Below, one piece after another: positions 24,942 through 32,319 of a stretch of DNA of 64,000 nucleotides. The stretch is from Symbiodinium natans. Its lineage: Eukaryota; Sar; Dinophyceae; Suessiales; Symbiodiniaceae. The notes under the pieces are model-generated. The model saw nothing but the letters and a program-made list of their open reading frames with translations, ran no database searches and was not told the DNA's origin. The position numbers were made by a program, and so were the translations under genes. The stretch covers positions 1 to 64,000 of the forward strand of contig CAJNDS010000176.1 in NCBI GenBank assembly GCA_905221605.1, given 5' to 3'. Each line of letters opens with the position of its first letter. Position 1 is the first letter of the stretch.

Positions 24942-27900
24942 GTCGGTTTGAAGGCCAAGGGCGAGCTGAATGGCAAAGTGGGCCTCCTGGTGGAGTGGGA
25001 CAAGGCAGCCAGTTTCCAGTGGAGCAGCGAAGAGTTCAGGCAAAGAATGGCGTCGACCTCTGCCCCCGTAAACCCTAAACCCTAAACCCTAAACCCTAAA
25101 CCCTAAACCCTAAACCCTAAACCCTAAACCTAAACCCTAAACCCTAAACCCTAAACCCTAAACCCTGCAGACCCTAAATGCTAGAGTCCTGTGCAGGCAA
25201 AAGGCTACTGGAAAGTCCGGATGGAAGATGGTTCTGGGAAGGCTTTTCGATCAGAGCTCCTTTCGCATTCAGTTCCTTGTGGCCCTTGAGCGCAGAGAGG
25301 CTGTAGGGGTACTCTCCAGGGGGTGTGCGTCAGTGGCAAGCAGGTACAGTTGCCTGATTGTCGCCACGCAGCTTTTCTGCTGGAAATCCGCGCCCTCCCC
25401 ATAAGCCTCTGAACCACTCCGACAACTCCAAACCACCAAGAAGCCAAGCCCCCTACAGCGTTCTGAACCCCCAAGGCTCCCCGGCTCTCCACAACCCCCC
25501 CCCCCCCTCTCCCAAAAACAAAGTTTGGAACCTTATCTCTGTCACTGAGCTCCAAGCCAAGCCAACCGACCGTCAATCAACGGCCACAGTCCAACCGCTT
25601 CACTGCCACTCTCTATCTCAGAGTAGCTAGTTGGTGCGGTGCACAGCACGTATCGGGCTCTGCCAACCAAACGCTCAACGTAACACTGGGCTGACTTGCA
25701 GGGCAAACTTTGCAAAGTAACCTTACTAGTTTGCAAAGATAGGGGTCCTTACTTTGTCATAGTGGGGTTACATTTTGCGTTTCTAAGGGTACTTCAGCTC
25801 AATAAGGAATAGACCCTTAAACTTTTCAGTACTATCCCAACCATGAACTTGATTAAGGGTCCAAGCCAGACAGCAGCTCAGGCGAACCTGGAGCCGCACG
25901 TCGTGCCGCCGCCCGCCCCTGCGGGAAGCTCGAAAGCCGCAAGCGCCTGGACAATACGGGGGGGTTACGAAAAAACAAGGGGGGACCCCTAAAGTAGACC
26001 CCCAAGTAGTAGGGCTTTTCCAAAGAATGACAAGGACCCCAAGAAGGTACCCCTAAATTTCGGAAACCACCATGTCTTAGAGGGGCTTTTTGGGGGTTCA
26101 GGGGTTCGTTTTTTGCTGTCTGCCCCAGCTTAAGGCACTGTGCCACCGCCGCCTCCAGACGAGCCAGCTCCCAAGGAGCAGGGCCAGGCCCATTTGCACC
26201 AATCATCCCTTCAACTGAAGACACCCTTCCAATGATTGAAAGCCTGCAAGTAGCAGCTACCAGTAGCAGTCCAACTGGCCGTCTGACTGAGCCTGCTGTG
26301 TGTGACACGCCCTACAAGTGAGGACATGAAGCTGCCGGAGGGTAAACAGACCTGCAAACATGCTTGTGAACTCCGACATTCCTAGGCCCCAGGTCTTTCT
26401 CCTTTCGACTTTCTCCTCAAAGACGGTTTGAGATCAGAGGAGGTGCCGCCCCCGCCGCCAGCGATGGAGGAGGATGCGGCCAAGGCGGAGACTACCTGAT
26501 GCGGCACAGCATCACGTGCATCTCTGCAGTTTCACTGTCGGGATCTGCTAGGGTGTTGCTTATGATGCTGTTGAACTCTCCAAAACATACGTATCGGTGT
26601 TCAAGTGGTGCGCGACGATTCTTCTGCATCGGTTTGCGCGCTTTTTGTCGCTTCGAGAAGTCACGAGCCAGTTCCACTGCAAGAGTTCGAAAAGGTAGCA
26701 ACTGTCCCCTTGTCCAGGTTCTGCCGTTGCCACCCGCGCCTGCAGCACATGCCGCGCGGATCTGGGCAATAAGCGGCAAACCCACAACGCTCAAGTCTTA
26801 AGCATCAACCCGGGTTGCTTTGGGAGAAGTGAGACTTGTTGTTACCCTTCTTGTCAAAGGAACCACTACATAAACCATATTCATGAGGTTCAGGGCACCC
26901 TAAACCCTAAACCCTAAACCCTAAACCCTAAACCCTAAACCCGAAACCCCAAACCCTAAACCCTAAACCCTAACATTAGACGTTGCAGCCCGAGAAGAGG
27001 TCAAGAAGGCTGCGCCTCGTCCACCGCCCGGGACGCTACCGGGGGCACCGTCCGGCCCTCGAAGTCAGCAGGCTTTCGATGGGTTCTTGGGGCCATGGGC
27101 TAGTTACCCTAAACCCTAAACCCTAAACCCTAAACCCTAAACCCTTAACCCTAAGCCCTGAACCCTAAACCTTACACCCGAAATCCTAAACCATGGGCTA
27201 TTTGCGCAACAGTTTGGGCTGCAACCTGCTCCGAAAACAGTCGTTGAGCTTCAAGATGTCAGGCACACGGAGTCAAACCCTAAACCCTGAACGCCCTAAG
27301 CCTCTCTTGCCTTATATATAGACTTTCAGGCATATATATATTTGTATATATATATATATATGTACATATGTATATTATAATTAGATATATAGATATATAG
27401 ATACACAGATATATAGTTGCATGGATATATATATATATATATATAGGTATATAGATATAGATAGACATACATATATATAGATATATATAAAACTTTGGTG
27501 GGCTCGCGGGAACCTGAGGACGGCGCTTCCTGGGGCGCCTCTGTCGCTGACGATGCCGCTTCCGGGCCTGCCACTCACGGTGCCGACCATGATGTAGCTT
27601 GGGCTGCAGTACTGCTGGTTTCAGGGTTTAGGGTTTAGGGTGTAGGGTTTAGGGTTTAGGGTTTAGGGTTTAGGCTGAGATTCGCAGCGGAGATCTTTTC
27701 CGGTCAGCCCGGCCGGTGTTTCTGTTTCACATATGCTTTTCTCAAACTCTGTGAACTTCCTTGCGGTTCCGGCAGCGTCTCTAGCTCACCTTTCCTTGCA
27801 ACTATTATTGTTATTATTCTTCTTATTATAGTTTTTATTATTCTAATAATTATTATTATTACTATGATTATTATTATTATTATGATTCCCTGCAGGCCAA

Positions 27901-28620
27901 TGGCAGGGCTGATGGGCAGCATGGTGCCTGTGATGCCGCCGGGGCTTCCCCTGATAGGCGGGGGGTTTACGTTAACAGAAGGGACCCCCAATATAGACCC
28001 CAAAGAAGAGGATTCCCCCTATAATGAGGACCCCAACAAGGTAAACCCCTCCCCCCCCACCCCCCTCCCTAACTTTGGGAACCCCACATGTTGGGCCCCC
28101 AGCTCAGTAAGTCCTCCTTTTGCAGGAATGCCCCCTGCCGCGGTGCCTTTGGCGATACCTCCGCCTGTGCTGCCGAAGAGGTAAGGGCGTCCTGCGCTGA
28201 AGCCCTGGGCCCTCCAACTGCGGCTCCCTGAACCTTTGCCTGGCAGTTCTGGAACCTTAAAAACCTAAAGATAACAAATTATATAGCAAGAAACAGCAGA
28301 ATACAAAAGTTATATACAGTAGCAAAAGACAGAAGAATACAAGATGCGCAAGTAAGGTGAACATACAGAGAGCATGTCGCAGGTTCTTTGTTTTACCTTG
28401 TGTGATATCGGGAGCTGCATCAAGTTGGGTCCATGGCACCAGCCGGTGCGGCCCCTGGGTCGTGTTTCCTTCAGAATCGTCTCGCTAACGTCCGCCAAAA
28501 GAGAACACGCACTCGAAGGTTCCATCGACAGTATCCTTATGGCGCTAAACCCCAAACCCTAAACCCTAAACCCTTGAACTTCAGTTTAAGAGTTTGCCAA
28601 AGGAACGGGGGGAAACATGA
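24942..28620 (+). CDS. LNG-domain protein with Pro/Met-rich tail
   Basis: Exons: 24942-25004, 25197-25241, 25882-25938, 26135-26187, 26440-26484, 26718-26765, 27000-27098, 27213-27271, 27519-27593, 27896-27957, 28126-28180, 28475-28541 and 28585-28620, ending TGA. The first three join in phase 0 to give a domain with [27 protein letters not shown] and ANLEP: the 'LNG' beta-rich module (consensus LNG..G.v..w...gRw.Vrl..G....eNL) widespread in dinoflagellates. All later borders agree in phase from 26135 to the stop; only 25938/26135 does not, so one exon may be missing. The tail is Pro/Ala then Pro/Met rich ([31 protein letters not shown]) and ends in a charged segment. Donors at 25005, 25242, 25939, 26188, 26485, 26766, 27099, 27958 and 28542 are GC; those at 27272, 27594 and 28181 are GT. 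Function unknown; the Pro-rich tail could bind WW or SH3 domains. Confidence 0.68.
25068..25166. repeat. CCCTAAA array inside the LNG-domain intron
   Basis: About 14 CCCTAAA units in the 192-nt intron that splits the LNG domain. A GTAAACCC site at 25068 could be an alternative donor, but phase and domain continuity favour the GC donor at 25005. Confidence 0.92.
25977..26085 (+). repeat. dispersed repeat, copy 1 (intronic)
   Basis: GGGGACCCCTAAAGTAGACC, AAGTAGTAGGGC, GACAAGGACCCC and CCTAAATTTCGG words in intron 25939-26134. Related copies are at 27979-28085, 28715-28790 (inverted), 59535-59760 and 60000-60080 (inverted). Confidence 0.65.
26898..27195. repeat. CCCTAAA arrays on both sides of exon 27000-27098
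   Basis: Array 26898-26972 lies in the upstream intron and array 27107-27191 in the downstream one. The downstream array is bracketed by the direct repeat CCATGGGCTA at 27093-27102 and 27191-27200. Confidence 0.9.
27310..27490. repeat. (TA)n and ATAG microsatellite
   Basis: TATATAT and AGATATATAG tracts in intron 27272-27518. Confidence 0.92.
27620..27673. repeat. TTTAGGG array in intron
   Basis: About seven TTTAGGG units in intron 27594-27895, which also contains an ATT/ATC trinucleotide tract (27800-27885). Confidence 0.9.
27979..28085 (+). repeat. dispersed repeat, copy 2 (intronic)
   Basis: GGGACCCCCAATATAGACCCC, AGGATTCCCC and ATAATGAGGACCCCAACAAGG fill most of intron 27958-28125. Same family as 25977-26085. 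Confidence 0.7.
28542..28584 (+). repeat. 43-nt intron made largely of CCCTAAA
   Basis: GCGCTAAACCCCAAACCC, two more CCCTAAA units, then TTGAACTTCAG|. It separates two exons whose phases match (0/0), the second of which reaches the stop. Confidence 0.6.
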
Positions 28621-28714
28621 GCTCCCCACTGACCCCCCTTCATGAAGGCCAGGTTGGGGCTAGCTGTCCTGAACGCGACGAGAACTTGCAACAGCTGCAT
28701 CAAGGCGGTTACGA

Positions 28715-28790
28715 TATTAGGGGGTGCCTTATTGGGCTCCTTATTATAAGGGGATCCTACTATTTAAGGGACTATACTAGGGGCCCCTGA
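28715..28790 (-). repeat. dispersed repeat, copy 3 (inverted)
   Basis: On the minus strand: CCCCTAGTATAGTCCC, AAATAGTAGGATCCCC, then CCAATAAGGCACCCCCTAA, matching the long copy at 59535-59760. It lies just 3' of the LNG gene. Confidence 0.7.
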
Positions 28791-29039
28791 TTTGTCTGCC
28801 TCTGGCTGCTGTTCGCCAGTTTCGTGTTGCCACGTTTCAGTCTAGAGCCTAGGGTGAAGGGTTTGTCGAAGATGCATCGTCTTGAAAGGACTCGGAAGGA
28901 AATGCCTATACTGGTTGTACCTTTGAAAGCAGAATGCTCTCATGAAGTTCTTGAAGCACATCTCGAGCATAAGAATCACGAGGATTGGCGTTGAGAATGC
29001 GACCTTCAGTCTCTTTAGGCGGTTGGATTTGCGGGTGTA

Positions 29040-29240
29040 GATGCGGCGCTCTGCTGCGCCCGACTGCGATCATTTTCCGAGAGGTTGGTGGCAGATGTTG
29101 GGAGTTGGCTCGAGCGAGAGCTCCATGAGGTCGGACCAGCAGGCACGGAAGAGCACGAGCAGATCAGACTGGAACGCCACAAGTCAGCCGCAAACTTGAC
29201 AGAATCCAAGATGGCGTGCAGTTGCATCGCAGTTTCAAAG
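29040..29240 (+). CDS. exon with charged helical sequence, unknown protein
   Basis: After GGGTGTAG| an open frame with no ATG start reads ARLRSFSERLVADVGSWLE, then RELHEVGPAGTEEHEQIRLE, then RHKSAANLTESKM. The high E/R/K/H content suggests a helical or coiled segment. The end is unclear (GT candidates at about 29214-29230). The antisense open frame is less natural. Confidence 0.5.
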
Positions 29241-29556
29241 TTGCGCTTTTTATAGAGACGCAGAAGCATACTCTAGCTAGCTACGCCGCGCCTGCCATGG
29301 CTTTGCAGGCCGCGCCCCGCATGCAACACAGACCATGTCGGCACAACTCAAGCAACACCCAACCACGTAACAATCGGCAAAAGCAGGCTGCACTGCGATT
29401 GTCACAGCTCGTCGCTGCTTTCCAAAATCTTCGATGCCAGGTTGCCATCTCATGGCTGTGCCTGGCGGCGGCTTCAGGAATGAGCTGGGAATGAGGAGAA
29501 TGGGCCAGAATGGGTGACAGATTTTGACCCATCCTGATCGGGTGCATCGGACTCAG

Positions 29557-29625
29557 CCATTGGGAGAAAGATCTGGGAGCAAGGTCACGCTGTCGCAGGC
29601 CATGGTCGAGATCCAGGACCCGACG
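29557..29625 (+). CDS. short exon, unknown protein
   Basis: Acceptor GACTCAG|, 23 codons reading PLGERSGSKVTLSQAMVEIQ then DPT, donor ACG|GTAGGA, phase 0 at both ends. No family recognised. A 194-codon minus-strand open frame covers the same DNA and is judged a shadow. Confidence 0.45.
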
Positions 29626-29859
29626 GTAGGAGATGCTTTGCTTTCTGGCCTGACTCTGCCTTCGTCCAAGTCCCCACTGCTGCCCGCCCTTTGCCTGTCT
29701 GAGCCTGCTTGCCTTCGACAGGACGCTACAGTTTGGGTCAAAAGTGCCGGAGGGGCCAGCTGTGAGATCACTTGTCAGGCCAGATCGTTGTGTTGTGCCG
29801 TGAGTGGCTGGGCTCACTAGACTCGAGCAGCGACTTCTTGGATTGCTTTTGAAAGACAC

Positions 29860-29980
29860 AGGCAAGAGGCGGATGCAAGGAAGATGCCTGGCCGACCGGT
29901 GCCAAGAGCGTGTGCATCAGGGGATGCCAAGGAATTCCATGGTCGCCGCAGTCGAGCAAGACCTGAAATTTAGAATTTAG
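29860..29980 (+). CDS. candidate terminal exon, frame ambiguous
   Basis: After GACACAG| two frames run to stops with protein-like content: one reads ARGGCKEDAWPTGAKSVC (phase 0, agreeing with 29625), another QEADARKMPGRPVPRACASG. I cannot choose without transcript data. Confidence 0.35.
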
Positions 29981-30047
29981 AATCGCTCAGTGCGTGTCAC
30001 TCATCTGGCTCTTCAGGCTACCGATACCAGTACGCGATGCATGCCCT

Positions 30048-30132
30048 GTCTATATATGCATCTCTCTCTATATATATATATAGTATATATATATACATAG
30101 ATTTTTATATGTATGAAATAAATAAATAGATA

Positions 30133-30173
<41 letters not shown>

Positions 30174-30200
30174 CCGTATACATATAATTATACACACATA
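30048..30200. repeat. (TA)n microsatellite
   Basis: TATATATA tracts at 30070-30095 and 30140-30168 with ATGTATG flanks. Confidence 0.92.
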
Positions 30201-30249
30201 CATACCAATTTATTTACTTACCTATGTGTTTATGTATTTACTCGTGGAT

Positions 30250-30345
30250 GGATGGTAGAAACAGGCAGAACCTCTTCTCGCCAACTGCCGAGGGCAACCT
30301 TGGAGGAGTTCCAGGAGATCCTTGACGAGTCGGGCCTGAAGTGTG
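30250..30345 (+). CDS. short exon upstream of a TTTAGGG array
   Basis: The frame reads METGR-like start region then SSRQLPRATLEEFQEILDES and GLKCASI, running into TTAGGG repeat. A GT or GC donor lies at 30339-30350. The L-EEF-EIL-ESG pattern is helix-like and vaguely EF-hand-like, but no loop is visible. Confidence 0.4.
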
Positions 30346-30765
30346 CCAGCATCTTAGGGTTTAGGGTTTAGGGTTTAGGGTTTAGGGTTTAGGGTTTAGG
30401 GTTTAGGGTTTAGGGTTTAGGGTTCAGGGTTTAGGGTTTCCCCAGATTTCCCGATCTCTTCGATTCGCCTCGCAAAGTGAACTGAGAGGGCCCTGGAGAT
30501 TCCTCTTCTCCATTTTTCTTCTTCTGAGTTCGAGAGGCTTTATTGGCAGGAGAGTTCTGTTTCGGAGGAAGATGGCACTGAGGTCAGCATCCAACAGGGC
30601 GGCGCCAAGTACGACCCAAGTACTGACGGCCTCTTGGCTCGGAGTTGCAAGGAAAAAGGGATGACTGAGACCCTGAAACTCCCTGAGCGTGTTGCGTCTC
30701 CATTCTTTTCGATCTTGAGTTGTGGCGTCCTGCAGTGGTATTGGGGATGTGCCCGCTTATACAAA

Positions 30766-30822
30766 CAGTCCTTAGTAGGGATTATAATGTACACTCATCC
30801 CGATTAAGGATTGTTAGTATAG
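30766..30822. mobile_element. short foldback element
   Basis: ACAGTCCTTAGTAGGGAT and, inverted, ATCCCGATTAAGGATTGT form 18-bp arms with a few mismatches around about 20 nt. A similar half-arm (CAGTCCTTAATGGGGATT) is at about 61268. Confidence 0.45.
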
Positions 30823-30890
30823 GGGCAAACATCTCCAAGTGGTGTCCATGCCACGAAGACGCCATGACAATCTGCTCTCGACCTGCAAGG

Positions 30891-30944
30891 CCGGTACTGC
30901 GGCTGGCACGGCGATCCCGGACAGGGATCCTGGTGCCTCGGCTG
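30891..30944 (+). CDS. short exon ending at a telomere-like donor
   Basis: After CTGCAAG| the frame reads GTAAGTAIPDRDPGASA and ends GCTG|GTTTAGGC, the start of a TTTAGGG array. Confidence 0.4.
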
Positions 30945-31271
30945 GTTTAGGCTTTAGGGTTTAAATTAGGGTTTAGGGTTTAGGGTTTAGGGTTTAGGGT
31001 TTAGGGTTTAGGGTTTAGGGTTTAGGGTTTAGGGTTTAGGGTTTAGGGTAGGTTTGATGGGTGCTATCAGGAGCAGAAGAGTTGGGGTTTTGGCCCCCTG
31101 GTTGTTGCTTAGAGGTCAAGAAATTCGGCGGAGTTCAAGGCTTGCCGATGTCTTCATGATGGAACCCTAAACCCTAAACCCTAAACCCTAAACCCTAAAC
31201 CCTAAACCCTAAACCCTAAACCCTAAACCCTAAACCCTAAACCCGAAACCCCTAAACCCTAAACCTGTGAG

Positions 31272-31353
31272 AAGTTGAAATTTGGAAGCAAAGCTGTCAG
31301 GTCGCGCTGTGCAGCTGCCGGCGACGCGGGAACATACAGGCTAGGCAAACGGG
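31272..31353 (+). CDS. short basic exon
   Basis: After the CCCTAAA array and ACCTGTGAG|, 27 codons read KLKFGSKAVRSRCAAAGDAG then TYRLGKR, ending CGGG|GTGAGT, a strong donor. No family recognised. Confidence 0.5.
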
Positions 31354-31354
31354 G

Positions 31355-31870
31355 TGAGTGGGGGCCTGTCTTTAGTGTTCTGAAGATACTAGATTCCCTT
31401 TTCGGGGGGGTCAGATTCTCATCTTTGGTGGTGTTCGATAGACCTTCAGTGAAAGGAAGAGACGTGCTCACACGACAGCTTGTGTTGTCTTGGGTACCGT
31501 CATCGGCTAGCACTCGATACCCCTCGCATAAGTATGAGCAGTCAAAATTATCTCACAAGCTCCTCTAACAAAGCACCTTATCTAGAATCCGGAGGCGTCG
31601 AAATCTCTATGTGCATGAACACCCCTTAGGTGCTACATTTCCGGACGTGTGAGAGAAAAGGCTTCGAGGTTTGGTTTCAGAGGCTTCAAGGCGTTGGGGT
31701 TTAGGGCTCTTCGGGCTCTTTCTTACATCTGCGGAAAGTTTTAGGAATAAGAAAATGGGGGGAAGCCGGGCGCCCGTAAGCCTTGAACGCCAGAATCCCT
31801 AAATAGATCTTTAGCAATCGATAAGAGGCCCTAAACCTACTAAACCTAGAAGCCGCGAGCCAGGTTCTGC
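31355..31870. other. no confident feature
   Basis: Ordinary DNA; a weak plus-strand open frame continues past the donor to 31568 but lacks splice support. Confidence 0.3.
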
Positions 31871-31877
31871 CCTTGCT

Positions 31878-32078
31878 ATGGGGACAAGGAATTATGAGAT
31901 GGATGCCATCTCCACCCAGGATGACGATTTTAGGGTTTAGGGTTCAGGGTTTGTTCCCTGCACGGTCCAGACGCACGTTCCCGCCAGCTGCGGCGAAGGG
32001 GCGCTTGCGATGTTCCTTCCGTCTTACTGCCTGTGTGCGTGCGACGCGAATTCAACACACGACATGCTCACCAATGCT
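31878..32078 (+). CDS. two exons split by a 36-nt telomeric intron
   Basis: 31878-31934 reads MGTRNYEMDAISTQDDDFR and ends AGG|GTTTAGGG. After GGTCCAG| exon 31971-32078 reads THVPASCGEGALAMFLPSYC, then CACDANSTHDMLTNA, ending GCT|GTGAGT. Phase 0 at both borders. ATG 31878 may be a true start. Cys-rich second exon; family not recognised. The 36-nt intron is very short and needs transcript proof. Confidence 0.5.
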
Positions 32079-32319
32079 GTGAGTGCGTAGAAGCTCGCTC
32101 GTGAGTGGAGGGACACCTTGCTGATCGAACTTAAGATTGGAGGAGACCTCAGAAATAAGGGGTGTTGCGTCCCTGCTGCTGGCCTTCAGAGGTGTCAGTG
32201 CTGCAGGCTCTTGAGTGAAGCTTCCTGCAAAGTTCTCTGCCCTAAACTGACGGCTCAAGGGTTTTAGGTGTTTTTTTGTGTGCCGTTCCCACGCCCTTCG
32301 GGTTCTGATCTCGATCGCC

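Larger units (their letters stand above)
30355..31265. repeat. three telomere-like arrays
   Basis: TTTAGGG at 30355-30441 and 30945-31048; CCCTAAA at 31163-31265. Between them lie short exon candidates. Confidence 0.92.

Noticed and set aside
25068-25075. GTAAACCC as donor of the LNG exon
   Set aside because: It gives the wrong phase for the next exon; the GC donor at 25005 restores the domain.
25853-26308. 151-codon minus-strand open frame
   Set aside because: Overlaps plus-strand exons of the LNG gene supported by phase agreement.
29281-29865. 194-codon minus-strand open frame
   Set aside because: Overlaps a splice-bounded plus-strand exon (29557-29625); contains no recognisable domain.
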